Assembly (NCBI RefSeq): GCF_025398735.1
Contig: NZ_CP104694.1
Coordinates: forward strand, 1 to 64,000
Direction: 5' to 3'
DNA from: Tahibacter amnicola
GTDB lineage: Bacteria > Pseudomonadota > Gammaproteobacteria > Xanthomonadales > Rhodanobacteraceae
Length of the DNA: 64,000 bases
The notes beneath the pieces were generated by a model. The model did no database searches. It was not told the origin of the DNA and saw only the letters and a list, made by a program, of their open reading frames with translations. Of this stretch, positions 35,199 to 44,371 are shown piece after piece. The translations under genes and the position numbers were made by a program. Within the stretch, counting starts at the first letter, position 1, and the number at the start of each line of letters is the position of its first letter.

Positions 35199-35630
35199 AT
35201 GCTTTGGCTCAAGGCATTTCACGTCGTTTTCGTGGTCACCTGGTTTGCCGGCCTGTTCTACCTGCCGCGCCTGTTCGTCTACCACGCCGAGGCGACCGAT
35301 CCTGCAGAGCGCGGGCGCCTGAAGGTCATGGAGCGGCGCCTGCTGATGATCACCCACATCGGCGCGGTCATGACCGCCGTGTTCGGCCTGGCCACCCTGG
35401 CCTGGTGGGTGGTGCACGCGCCGGGGTATTTCGCGGCCAATCACTGGCTGCACGCCAAGCTCACCCTGGTCGTGCTGCTGTATGGCTACCACGGTTCCCT
35501 GGCCAGCCTGACCCGGCAGTTCGCCACCGACCAGTGCACGCGTTCGTCGCGCTGGCTGCGCATCTACAACGAGGTGCCGGGGCTGCTGCTCGTCGGCATA
35601 GTGATACTGGTGATCGTCCGGCCGTTCTAG
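35199..35630 (+). CDS. hemJ: Protoporphyrinogen IX oxidase HemJ
   Basis: A 143-residue inner-membrane protein with four helices that performs the six-electron oxidation of protoporphyrinogen IX to protoporphyrin IX in haem synthesis. The conserved start MLWLKAFHVVFVVTWFAGLF with its His, FYLPRLFVYH, and HWLHAKLTLVVLLYGYH are the family landmarks. RIYNEVPGLLLVGIVILVIV is the final helix. The start is the ATG at 35199; upstream in-frame sequence is not protein-like. It is divergent from the bactofilin unit, sharing a 149-base promoter region. Confidence 0.93.
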   Translation: MLWLKAFHVVFVVTWFAGLFYLPRLFVYHAEATDPAERGRLKVMERRLLMITHIGAVMTAVFGLATLAWWVVHAPGYFAANHWLHAKLTLVVLLYGYHGSLASLTRQFATDQCTRSSRWLRIYNEVPGLLLVGIVILVIVRPF

Positions 35631-35767
35631 GCGTAGCGCCCGGGGTAGCAAACTTGCCTGGGCCGGTCACATCGCTACAGCGCTACATCTGCAACGATTC
35701 GCTACGTACGGGGGCCTCCGGCACGGCTTTTGGCACCCCGTGATATATTTCCTCAAACCTAGGTGGA

Positions 35768-38467
35768 ATGCGGGTTTCGCCAATGCACAAGCAGGACGAC
35801 TCCCAGCAGAGCGCGGAATTGCGACAGGCGTTTCTGCGGCATCTGCCAAAGCGGCTCGACACGCTGACCCGACGCGGTCTGCGCCAGGCCCGCGAAGGCT
35901 GGGACATCAACACCCTCAGCCTGATCTTCCGTGAAGTGCAGACTCTGGCCGGCGCCTGCGGGCGCTACGGCCTGCTCGACCTGGGCGAAAAACTCTTTGC
36001 GATCGAGACAGCGCTGACGGACTACGTCGACCAGGTGCTGTTGCCGGACGAGGCCCATTCCCTGCATATCGCCACGATGTTCGAAGCGCTGCGCGACCTG
36101 GCCAACGCCCAGTCCGATTCCTCCCCAGCGCCGATGCGCCGCATCGCCGTGGCACCGGAAGACCTCGAGCGCACCGACAACGGCTATCCGCTGCAACTGG
36201 TTCCTCCGGCGGAGTACTGGCGTCGCTTCGGCGATACGCCGGCCGCGAGCAACGTCGTCCCGCTGCGACCGGCTGCCGTGCCGGCACCGGAGCCCGCTCC
36301 GGCGGTCGTGGAAACACCGGCACCGGCCGTCGCCACCGCAGTGCCGGAGACGGTCATCGCCGAGGCGCCGCGCGAGCCCGCCCCGGCAAAAGCCGAACCG
36401 GTCGCGCCACGCGTGGGCAACGCGCGCAAGGTCTATCACCTCACCGACGGTAGTCCGCTGGCCTGCGAGGTCGACCAGAAACTCGAATTGCTCGGCTATG
36501 AGTTGTCCCTGCTCGACCGCGTGGACGAACTGACCGAGGTCATCGGCGCCATCGCGCCGCACCTGGTAGTGGTCGACGCCCACTTCCTGGGCGACCTGGA
36601 ACCCATCGGCGAAGTGCTCAAGGTGGCGCGTGCCAAGTCCAATCACCGCGTGGCGATGCTCGCGATGTCCGAACTGGGTGATCTGGACGTGCGCCTGCGC
36701 GCCATGCGCGCCGGTGCCGACGCCTTCATCCCGCTGCCGGCACAGACCACCGACGTGATGGCGCGCATCGCCGAGCTGACCGAGGCGGACCAGAGCGATC
36801 CGTACCGCGTGCTCATCGTCGAGGACGACCGCTCGCAGGCGATATTCGCCGAGTCGATCCTGCGCAAGGCTGGCATGCAGACCACGATGGTCACCGACCC
36901 GCTGGCCGTGCTCGATGAACTGGACAAAGCCAACCCGGACCTGATCCTGATGGATCTCTACATGCCCGGCTGTTCCGGCATGGAGCTGACCTCGATCATC
37001 CGCGAGCGCGAAGCCTTCGTCTCGACGCCCATCGTCTTCCTATCGGGCGAGAACGACACCGATAAACATTTCGAGGCGCTCAATGCCGGCGGCGACGATT
37101 TCCTGTCCAAGCCGATCCGGCCCAAGCACCTGATCTCCGCGGTGACCAACCGTCTACGCCGCGCGCGCCACATCCAGCGTCGCAGCCAGAACCAGAATCC
37201 GCGCGATCCGGTCAGCGGCATGTACGACCGCGCCTACGTGCTCGACCGCATCAACGCCAAGCTGGCCGCCGACGAGGCCACCAGCCACGCCGGCGGCCTG
37301 ATGCTGGTGGATATGGACGAGGCAACCGCACGGCGCGAACAGGTCGGCCTGATCGGCTTTGATCGCCTGCTCAGCCAGATCGGCGCATTCCTGGCCAACC
37401 ACGTGGAAGCCAGCGAGCTGGTGACCCGATTTGGCGAAACCAGCTTCGTGGTGCTGTGCCCCGAGCGAAATGCCGACGAGCTCGCCGCGAAAGCCGGTGA
37501 CCTGCGCGACCGGCTCAGCCGGGAATCCTTCGACGTGGGCGGTGCGCCCCTTCCGGTGAACCTCAGCATCGGCATCTGCCCGTTCGCCGCCAACCTCGGC
37601 GATGCCGGCGCGATGCTCAACGCGGCCGAGCGCGCGATGCTCGAATCGCGTCGCCCCGGCGGCACGCATGTCAGCGTGTACCGCGCCAAGCTCAGCGGCG
37701 ATGCGGCGCTCGCCGATACCATCCGGCAGGCGCTGCGGGCCGATTCCTTCCATCTGGTATTCCAGCCGATCGCAGCCCTGGCCGGCGAGGATGGCGAAGA
37801 CTCCGACGAACAATTCCAGGCCCTGCTCCGCCTGCGCAGCGATGGTGACAAGGTGCTCACCGCCAGCCACATTCTGCCGATGGCCGAGCAGGCCGGGCTG
37901 ATCGACGAGGTCGACCGCTGGGTACTCGGGCGCTGCCTGATGGTGTTGTCCGACCGTGCCCGCCAGGGCCGGCCGGTGCGCCTGTTCACCAGCCAGTCGC
38001 TGCACGCGGCGCGCGACCCGTCCCGCGTAGCGTGGCTGCGCCAGCAACTGGAAACCCGTCGCCTCAGCGGCAACCGCCTGGTGCTCGAGATGCGCCTGCC
38101 CGAGACCCCGGGCGAGCGCCAGTCGCTGGCCGGTTTCGCGGCGGCGGTGCACCAGATCGGCGTGGGCGTGTGCCTGTCGGGGGTGGAACCAGGCGACGTG
38201 GCCGACCAGGTCATCGCGCACCTGCCGGTCGACTACGTCAAGATCGCGCCCAAATGCATCGAGGATCGTGGCACGCGGATGCGCGAGGATCTGCGCCGCA
38301 TGGTCCACCTGGCTCACCAGCACAACCGCCGCGTGATTGCGCCGCGCATCGAAGACGCCCAGAGCGCCGCCACGCTGTGGACGGTCGGGGTCGACTTCAT
38401 CCAGGGCAACTTCGTGCAGCACGAGGCACAGAATCTCGATTACGATTTCCGTGCGGCCGCCAGCTGA
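35768..38467 (+). CDS. Degenerate HPt - REC - REC - GGDEF - EAL scaffold protein
   Basis: An 899-residue cytoplasmic protein. Residues 15-115 look like an HPt helix bundle in which the phospho-His is replaced by Gln58 (FREVQTLAGACGRYGLL). A Pro/Ala linker (about 165-215) follows. REC1 (about 220-335) lacks the acidic pocket and the Lys. REC2 (about 350-465) is intact, with D396 (LILMDLYMPGCSG) and FLSKPIRP. The GGDEF domain has FGETSF at about 552-557, and the EAL domain has LLRLR at about 683, so neither synthesis nor hydrolysis of c-di-GMP is expected. The C-terminus GVDFIQGNFVQHEAQNLDYD resembles FimX-type degenerate EAL effectors that bind c-di-GMP. Two starts are possible (35768, 35783), both with imperfect spacing to AGGTGG. 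A hybrid kinase follows 81 bases downstream. Confidence 0.85.
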   Translation: MRVSPMHKQDDSQQSAELRQAFLRHLPKRLDTLTRRGLRQAREGWDINTLSLIFREVQTLAGACGRYGLLDLGEKLFAIETALTDYVDQVLLPDEAHSLHIATMFEALRDLANAQSDSSPAPMRRIAVAPEDLERTDNGYPLQLVPPAEYWRRFGDTPAASNVVPLRPAAVPAPEPAPAVVETPAPAVATAVPETVIAEAPREPAPAKAEPVAPRVGNARKVYHLTDGSPLACEVDQKLELLGYELSLLDRVDELTEVIGAIAPHLVVVDAHFLGDLEPIGEVLKVARAKSNHRVAMLAMSELGDLDVRLRAMRAGADAFIPLPAQTTDVMARIAELTEADQSDPYRVLIVEDDRSQAIFAESILRKAGMQTTMVTDPLAVLDELDKANPDLILMDLYMPGCSGMELTSIIREREAFVSTPIVFLSGENDTDKHFEALNAGGDDFLSKPIRPKHLISAVTNRLRRARHIQRRSQNQNPRDPVSGMYDRAYVLDRINAKLAADEATSHAGGLMLVDMDEATARREQVGLIGFDRLLSQIGAFLANHVEASELVTRFGETSFVVLCPERNADELAAKAGDLRDRLSRESFDVGGAPLPVNLSIGICPFAANLGDAGAMLNAAERAMLESRRPGGTHVSVYRAKLSGDAALADTIRQALRADSFHLVFQPIAALAGEDGEDSDEQFQALLRLRSDGDKVLTASHILPMAEQAGLIDEVDRWVLGRCLMVLSDRARQGRPVRLFTSQSLHAARDPSRVAWLRQQLETRRLSGNRLVLEMRLPETPGERQSLAGFAAAVHQIGVGVCLSGVEPGDVADQVIAHLPVDYVKIAPKCIEDRGTRMREDLRRMVHLAHQHNRRVIAPRIEDAQSAATLWTVGVDFIQGNFVQHEAQNLDYDFRAAAS

Positions 38468-38548
38468 TGGGCCGGCGAACCACCCGGCCCCTGACGCGGC
38501 TGTGTGCGACGACGCAGTGACCGAGCGATCTGCTGACGAGGGGCGGCG

Positions 38549-40981
38549 ATGGCGGATTGGAAACGACTGACCGGACCACTGCTCTGGACCGGATTGACCA
38601 TCATCGTCGTCGGCGCGCTGGTCGCGCTGATGCTGTTGCCGACACCGCATAACTTCTGGCTACCGCCGTTGTTGCTGGTCGCGGGCGGCCTGTTCATCCT
38701 CGCCAGCCGGGGAACCCCCGCCGAGACCGCCGTTGCCGCGCCCGCCGCCGTGGTGGCGCCTGCCGCACCGCGCGCGGCGGGCCGTGCTGCCCACATCACC
38801 GGGCACGATCACGCGTCCGACTCACCCGGCCTCATGGCCGAGCTCGACCAGCTGCGCAGCGTGCAGAAGGATCTGGTGCGTGCCAAGCACGAGGCGGAGG
38901 CCGCCATGATGGCCAAGAGCGAGTTCCTGGCCACCATGAGCCACGAAATCCGCACGCCGCTCAACGGCATCATCCCGCTGCTGGATATCGTGCTGTCGAC
39001 CAAGCTTGCACCCGACCAGCGCGACTATCTCGTTACGGCCTACAAATCGGCGCGCGAGCTGCTGCGCATCGTCGATGACATCCTCGACTATTCCAAGATC
39101 GAAGCGAACAAGCTCGAGCTGGAAACCGTCGGCATGAACCTGCGCGAGCTCCTGGAGGCCGTCAAGCGGCTCATGGAGAAAAGTGCAGAAAGCAAAGGCC
39201 TTGCCTTTTCCATTGCGATCGATCCGGGCGTACGCCTGGCCGTTCGCGGTGACCCGGTGCGCCTGCGCCAGGTATTGACCAATCTCGTCAGTAACGCCAT
39301 CAAGTTCACCCAGCGCGGATCGATCGGCATCCGCGTATCCAAGCGCGCGGAAACACGCACCCACAACGAGGTGATGTTCCAGGTGCAGGATACGGGCGTG
39401 GGCATCGCGCCCGACGCCGCGGAGAAGCTGTTCCAGGCTTTCTCCCAGGCCGATGCGTCGACCACGCGCATCCATGGCGGTACCGGGCTGGGACTGGTGA
39501 TCTGCAAGCGCATCGTCGACCTGATGGGCGGCAAGATCGGGGTGAAGTCGGAACTGGGCAAAGGCTCGGTGTTCTGGTTCAGCGTGCCCTTTCTCAAGGC
39601 GCACGGCGACGTGTCCGCCACCCGCACCGACGTCAGCGGTTGCCGCGCACTGGTCGTGTCCGATGACGCGGCGGCGCAGCGGCGCGTGGCCGGCTATTTC
39701 TCCGCCTGGGGTATCCAGTTCACCACCACCAACGTGGCGGCCGAGGCACTGGCCAAGCTGCGCAGCGCCGCGGGCATGGGGGAATCCTGGGCGATCGACC
39801 TGGTCGCGGTCGACCTCGGCACCATGCGCGGCAATCCCGTCGCCTTGCTCAAGAACGTCACCCGCGAACCGGCGCTGGAACGGGTGCGTTGCCTCTTTGT
39901 CGCGGGTACCACCGAGCCACCAGCCGAGCTGCGCAGTGATTCGCGTGCGGCCGTGGTCTCCCACGCCTATACCGAGGGCGAACTGCGCGCGGCGGTCTAC
40001 CGCCTGCTGGACGTGCAGGACGGCGGCGCCCGCCCGGCCACGGCACCCGTCGAAGCCGATACGGGCCCCGACGTACAGATCAGCGGCCCGTCGGAGATGG
40101 CGGCGCCCCTGGCAGGTCATGTGCTGCTGGTCGAAGACAACCCGGTCAATCGGCAGGTGGCGCAGCGCATCCTGGCCTTGCTGGGCCTGAGCCTGGAACT
40201 GGCCGAGAACGGCAAGGAAGCGCTCGAAAAACTCGAGGCGGAGAAGTTCGACCTGGTGCTGATGGACTGCCAGATGCCCGTGATGGACGGCTATACGGCC
40301 ACCCGCGTGCGCCGCGGCCGCGAAGCCGAAACCCGCTCGGCGCGCATGCCGATCATTGCGATGACCGCCAACGCCATGGCCGGCGACCGCGAGAAATGCC
40401 TCGCCGCTGGTATGGACGAATACCTTTCCAAGCCGCTCAATCGCGGCCTGCTGGAGCAGACATTGCGCAAATGGCTGCCCAAGGACGCCCGTTCACGCGG
40501 CCCTTCCGTGGCGCCCGGTTCACCCCCGTCTGCTCCCCGGCCCGCCGCGCCGGCACCGGTCATACCGGCAGCCGCACCGATCGACCTGGGCACGTCGAAC
40601 GACCAGCCGGTCAATCCGCTGGGCGCCCGCGATGGCGCCGCCCTTGACCAGGAGGTCGTGCGCGACCTGCTCGACGTGATGGGCGAGGAATTCACCGACC
40701 TGGTCGGCGTTTATCTGGAAGACACGCCCAAGAACCTGGGCATGCTCGAACAGGCCGCCGCGCGCAACGACGTCAACGCGCTGATTGCACCGTCGCACTC
40801 GCTCAAGTCCACCAGCGCCAATCTGGGTGCCATGACGCTTGCGGAAATCGCCAAGCGCATCGAGCACGAGGCCCGCAGCGGCACGCTGCGCGATCCGCGG
40901 GCCCTGGTCCGGGACCTCGCCCGCGAATACGGGCGCGTCTCCGCCGAGCTGCGCAATCTGCTCGCCCGCAGCGGCGCCTGA
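38549..40981 (+). CDS. Hybrid sensor kinase with phosphorelay modules (HisKA-HATPase-REC-REC-HPt)
   Basis: An 810-residue membrane kinase. Two helices (about 10-30 and 38-53) without a real periplasmic sensor, a coiled coil (95-120), His132 in [15 protein letters not shown], ATPase boxes ([40 protein letters not shown]), a degenerate receiver (about 355-480, [19 protein letters not shown]), an intact receiver with Asp573 ([13 protein letters not shown]), a Pro/Ala linker and a C-terminal HPt with His750 ([15 protein letters not shown]). The full relay H132-D573-H750 is therefore present, but with no output domain. The REC2-bearing scaffold encoded just upstream is the natural acceptor. The start has GAGGGG nine bases upstream. 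Confidence 0.93.
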   Translation: MADWKRLTGPLLWTGLTIIVVGALVALMLLPTPHNFWLPPLLLVAGGLFILASRGTPAETAVAAPAAVVAPAAPRAAGRAAHITGHDHASDSPGLMAELDQLRSVQKDLVRAKHEAEAAMMAKSEFLATMSHEIRTPLNGIIPLLDIVLSTKLAPDQRDYLVTAYKSARELLRIVDDILDYSKIEANKLELETVGMNLRELLEAVKRLMEKSAESKGLAFSIAIDPGVRLAVRGDPVRLRQVLTNLVSNAIKFTQRGSIGIRVSKRAETRTHNEVMFQVQDTGVGIAPDAAEKLFQAFSQADASTTRIHGGTGLGLVICKRIVDLMGGKIGVKSELGKGSVFWFSVPFLKAHGDVSATRTDVSGCRALVVSDDAAAQRRVAGYFSAWGIQFTTTNVAAEALAKLRSAAGMGESWAIDLVAVDLGTMRGNPVALLKNVTREPALERVRCLFVAGTTEPPAELRSDSRAAVVSHAYTEGELRAAVYRLLDVQDGGARPATAPVEADTGPDVQISGPSEMAAPLAGHVLLVEDNPVNRQVAQRILALLGLSLELAENGKEALEKLEAEKFDLVLMDCQMPVMDGYTATRVRRGREAETRSARMPIIAMTANAMAGDREKCLAAGMDEYLSKPLNRGLLEQTLRKWLPKDARSRGPSVAPGSPPSAPRPAAPAPVIPAAAPIDLGTSNDQPVNPLGARDGAALDQEVVRDLLDVMGEEFTDLVGVYLEDTPKNLGMLEQAAARNDVNALIAPSHSLKSTSANLGAMTLAEIAKRIEHEARSGTLRDPRALVRDLAREYGRVSAELRNLLARSGA

Positions 40982-41003
40982 CCGCTACTGCATCGATAAC
41001 ATC

Positions 41004-41026
41004 CCAGGGGCGGCAGCCGCCCCTGG
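41004..41026. terminator. Bidirectional terminator between convergent genes
   Basis: CCAGGGGCGGC and GCCGCCCCTGG separated by one base fold into a 9-bp stem with a GCAGC loop, between the stops of the hybrid kinase (40981) and the amidohydrolase (41037). Confidence 0.7.
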
Positions 41027-41036
41027 TACAGCAAAC

Positions 41037-42335
41037 TCAGTTTGACGGCGGGGCGAGGAAATCCCACGCCAACTGCAGCATGGCCCGCGTACCGACTTCC
41101 AATGCCTTTTCGTCCAGAAAGAAGCGCGGGGAATGGTTGGGCGCCACATTCGCCGGGTGTTCGCCCGGCGGGGCCGAACCGACGAAGAAGAACACCCCGG
41201 GCACGGCGTTGGCATAGTAGGAAAAGTCTTCCGCCACCATGTTGGGCGGCACTTCCACCACGTTCGCGGCACCGACAGCGCGCTCGAGGCTGGGACGCAT
41301 GCGGCGGGTCATCGCCGGGTCGTTGCGGGTCACCGGATTGTTGACCTCTTCCATCGGCACTTCCAGTTCCACCTTGGCCCCCTGCGCCGTCGCCACGCCC
41401 TCGGCAAGGCGGCGCAGGCGCACCATGATTTCATCGCGCATACCGTCGTCAAAGGTGCGGATGGTACCTTCCAGCTCAACCTTGTCCGGAATGATGTTGT
41501 AGCGAACGCCGCCCTGGAACAGGCCAAAGCTCAGCACGGCCGGAAATTTGGAAATATCAATTTGTCGACTGACGATACTCTGCGCCTGGCTGACGATCGC
41601 CGCTGCGGTGACGATCGGATCGACTCCGCGCCAGGGCTGAGCGCCGTGCGTCTGCGCACCGAGCACACGGATCTTGAAGCGATCAGATCCGGCCAGCATC
41701 GGCCCTTCGCGCACGCCGACCTGGCCGGCCTGCAGGGTGTAGAACACGTGCATGCCGAAAATGGCGTCGGGCTTGAAGTCCTTGAAGAGGCCCTCTTCGA
41801 GCATGAGCTTGGCGCCGCCCTGCTCGCCCGGCGGCGAACCTTCCTCGGCAGGCTGGAAGATGAACATCACCTCACCCGGCAGATCGGCACGCTGGCCGGC
41901 CAGTGCCGTGGCCACGCCCAGCGTCATCGCCGTATGCGCATCATGGCCGCAGGCATGCATGACACCGACCTCCTGTCCCGCGTAGGTGCTGCGCACCTTG
42001 GACGCAAATGGCAGGTCGACCTCCTCGGTGACAGGCAATGCGTCCATGTCGGCGCGGATGGCCAGCTTCGGCCCGGGCTTGCCGCCCTTGAGCAAGGCCA
42101 CCACGCCGGTATGCGCGATGCCTGTCCTGACCTCCAGGCCAAGTGCTTTGAGCTGTGTAGCAACCAGCTTGGCCGTGCGCGTCTCGCGGTTGCCCAATTC
42201 CGGATGCTGGTGAATGTCACGCCGCCAGCTGACCACCTGCGGCAATACCTTTGCGGTCTGCGCAACGGCGGCATCTTCCGCCGCGGCCACTGACGCGACA
42301 CCTGACAGTACAGCGCCCAGCAACACCTTGTGCAT
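41037..42335 (-). CDS. Exported M20 family amidohydrolase/peptidase
   Basis: A 432-residue metal-dependent amidohydrolase of the hippurate/IAA-amino-acid hydrolase group. A signal peptide (MHKVLLGAVLSGVASVAAA) places it in the periplasm. Metal ligands are in MHACGHDAHTAMTLG and FQPAEEG, with the later His in NHSPRFFLDEKALEVG. RRDIHQHPELGNRET is the classic N-terminal motif. It removes acyl groups from N-acyl amino acids or cleaves dipeptides; the substrate is not identifiable. The start at 42335 has AGGAG nine bases upstream; the ten extra residues to 42365 are not needed. Confidence 0.92.
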   Translation of the reverse strand: MHKVLLGAVLSGVASVAAAEDAAVAQTAKVLPQVVSWRRDIHQHPELGNRETRTAKLVATQLKALGLEVRTGIAHTGVVALLKGGKPGPKLAIRADMDALPVTEEVDLPFASKVRSTYAGQEVGVMHACGHDAHTAMTLGVATALAGQRADLPGEVMFIFQPAEEGSPPGEQGGAKLMLEEGLFKDFKPDAIFGMHVFYTLQAGQVGVREGPMLAGSDRFKIRVLGAQTHGAQPWRGVDPIVTAAAIVSQAQSIVSRQIDISKFPAVLSFGLFQGGVRYNIIPDKVELEGTIRTFDDGMRDEIMVRLRRLAEGVATAQGAKVELEVPMEEVNNPVTRNDPAMTRRMRPSLERAVGAANVVEVPPNMVAEDFSYYANAVPGVFFFVGSAPPGEHPANVAPNHSPRFFLDEKALEVGTRAMLQLAWDFLAPPSN

Positions 42336-42407
42336 GACCGGCTCCTGTTGCGGCAAGACCCCCATCCTCGCAGGAATCGGCCAGGGCGTACAGAACGCAC
42401 CGCAGGC

Positions 42408-43493
42408 TCAGGGGCGGTGCGGCAGCGCCAGGTAAGCTTCGCTCTGCATCTCGATCAGACGCGATTCGGTACGGGAGAATTCGGCGCGCAGGCGGTCTCC
42501 GTCGTAGAGATCGACGATCGGCACGGCCGCCGACAGGATCAGCTTGACGTGCCGGTCATAGAACTCATCGACCATCTCGATGAAACGCCGTGCTGCGTCT
42601 TCCATCATCGGCGTGAACTGCGGCACGCCGGAAACGATCACCGTGCCGAAATCCTTGCCGATCTCGATGTAGTCGGCGACCGCGCGCGGGCCTTCGCACA
42701 TGGCGGGGAAACCGAACCACACGACATCCTCGGCCAGGTACTCGACGGGAATGTCGCGGTCGAGGATCTCCAGCGTCTTCTCCGCACGGGCCACGCCGTG
42801 GCTGATCTGGTGGAAACAGTGCTGCAGCGCGCGCTCCGCGTCGTGCCCGAGCGGGCTGTGGAACACACGCGCCTGGGTCAGGGCGCGCAGCCGCCAGTCC
42901 TGCGCCGAGACGATCTCCAGGACACGGCACTGCGCCTGGATCGCGGCGATCGCCGGAAGGAACCGCTCGCGCTGCAGGCCGTCCCGGTACAGGTTCGGCG
43001 GCGCCGTGTTGGACGTGGTGACCAGCGTGACGCCGCGTTCGAACAGGCGCTGCAGCAGGCCGCCCAGAATCATCGCATCGCCGATATCGCTGACGAAGAA
43101 TTCATCCAGGCACAGCACGCGGAACTCGCGCGACAGCTGCTCGGCGATATCGACCAGCGGATCCTCGCGCCCCTGCATCTGCTTGAGCAGGGCCTGCATC
43201 TCGCGCATGAAACGATGGAAATGGATGCGCTTCTTCTGAACGATCGGCAGGTTTTCGAAGAACAGGTCGATGAGGAAGGTCTTGCCGCGACCCACGCCGC
43301 CCCACAGGTACAGGCCCTGCACGGCGACCGGCGCCTGGAAATGTGCCTTGATGCGCGCAAACAGCCCTTGTTCGCGGGGCCGGGAAAGTGCGGCGTGGAT
43401 GCGGTCCAGCTCAACCAGCACCGCGCGCTGGGCCGCATCGTCCTGCCATTCGCCGCGTGCGACGCCGGCGAGGTAATGCTGGGTCGGCGTCAC
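42408..43493 (-). CDS. zapE: Cell division ATPase ZapE (AFG1 family)
   Basis: A 361-residue P-loop ATPase. The Walker A motif GGVGRGKT is at 65-72 and the Walker B motif in VLCLDEFFVSDIGDA; TLVTTSNTAPPNLYRDGLQR contains the sensor 1 Asn and the family signature. ZapE acts on the Z-ring under low oxygen or heat in E. coli. The start codon is GTG, three bases after the stop of the alpha/beta hydrolase gene, so the two share a transcript. Confidence 0.94.
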   Translation of the reverse strand: MTPTQHYLAGVARGEWQDDAAQRAVLVELDRIHAALSRPREQGLFARIKAHFQAPVAVQGLYLWGGVGRGKTFLIDLFFENLPIVQKKRIHFHRFMREMQALLKQMQGREDPLVDIAEQLSREFRVLCLDEFFVSDIGDAMILGGLLQRLFERGVTLVTTSNTAPPNLYRDGLQRERFLPAIAAIQAQCRVLEIVSAQDWRLRALTQARVFHSPLGHDAERALQHCFHQISHGVARAEKTLEILDRDIPVEYLAEDVVWFGFPAMCEGPRAVADYIEIGKDFGTVIVSGVPQFTPMMEDAARRFIEMVDEFYDRHVKLILSAAVPIVDLYDGDRLRAEFSRTESRLIEMQSEAYLALPHRP

Positions 43494-43496
43494 GGT

Positions 43497-44183
43497 TCAG
43501 GCCAGTCGTTCGGGCGGGAGGTTCGCCTGCACGGCATGCTTGACCGCGCCGCGCAGGTCCATCAGGCGGCGGTGAAAGTAGTGGCTGGTGTCCGGCATGC
43601 GGATCAGCTGCGGCGGACGCTCCAGTCCTTCGATCCACTGGTAGACCGCATTCGGATCGACCACTTCGTCCGCTTCGCCCTGCACCACCAGCCAGGGGCA
43701 ATCGGGCAGGTCGATGGATTCGAAGGCCCAGCGGCCCACCGGCGGCGCGATCTGGATCAGCTGGGCGACGTCCAGCGATTTCGCCGCACGCAGCGCCACG
43801 TAACTGCCGAAGGAAAAGCCGGCCAGCCACACTGCATCGTGCGGGCGTTGCTGGCGCACCCAGGCAGCGACGGCGCGCAGGTCGTCCGTCTCGCCCCGCC
43901 CTTCGTCGTAACTGCCCTGCGACGCACCGACCCCGCGGAAATTGAAGCGCACCACCGCAAGCCCCAGCTCGGCCAGGGCGCGTGACAGCATCGTCACGAC
44001 CTTGTTGTGCAGCGTTCCGCCGTGCAACGGGTGCGGATGGCAGACGATCGCCGTGCCGGCGCGGCCGGCGCCCTCGGGCAGCTCCACCACGACTTCCAGG
44101 TTGCCGGCCGGCCCGGCCAGCGTGAGCGCGGAAGCAGTTTCGGGAAAGGCGGGCGACGGGGAAGCGGGCTGGGCGGTAGTCAT
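43497..44183 (-). CDS. Alpha/beta hydrolase
   Basis: A 228-residue cytoplasmic hydrolase. The nucleophile elbow is GFSFGSYVA (Ser in G-x-S-x-G), with acid and His candidates in GEADEVVDPNAVY and DTSHYFHRRL. The start of the fold, IVCHPHPLHGGTLHNKVV, is typical of the small 'CocE/NonD-like, DUF-type hydrolase' group close to dienelactone hydrolases, whose substrates are mostly unknown. It is probably the first gene of a unit with zapE, which begins three bases after its stop. Confidence 0.85.
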   Translation of the reverse strand: MTTAQPASPSPAFPETASALTLAGPAGNLEVVVELPEGAGRAGTAIVCHPHPLHGGTLHNKVVTMLSRALAELGLAVVRFNFRGVGASQGSYDEGRGETDDLRAVAAWVRQQRPHDAVWLAGFSFGSYVALRAAKSLDVAQLIQIAPPVGRWAFESIDLPDCPWLVVQGEADEVVDPNAVYQWIEGLERPPQLIRMPDTSHYFHRRLMDLRGAVKHAVQANLPPERLA

Positions 44184-44371
44184 CCGCTCATTGTAGCCGG
44201 GGGTGCCGGGCGAGGCGAAACCGTCGACTGCGTCCGCAGATTACGAAAAGTTAGCGCACGCATCCGCTGGTAGACGGTATGGTTGCCGGTATCCCCGTCA
44301 TACAGTGCATGAGCGGCTTCGCGCCCCGTGTCGGCGCCCCCGTGCTCACGATTTTCCCAGGAGTTTCCCCC

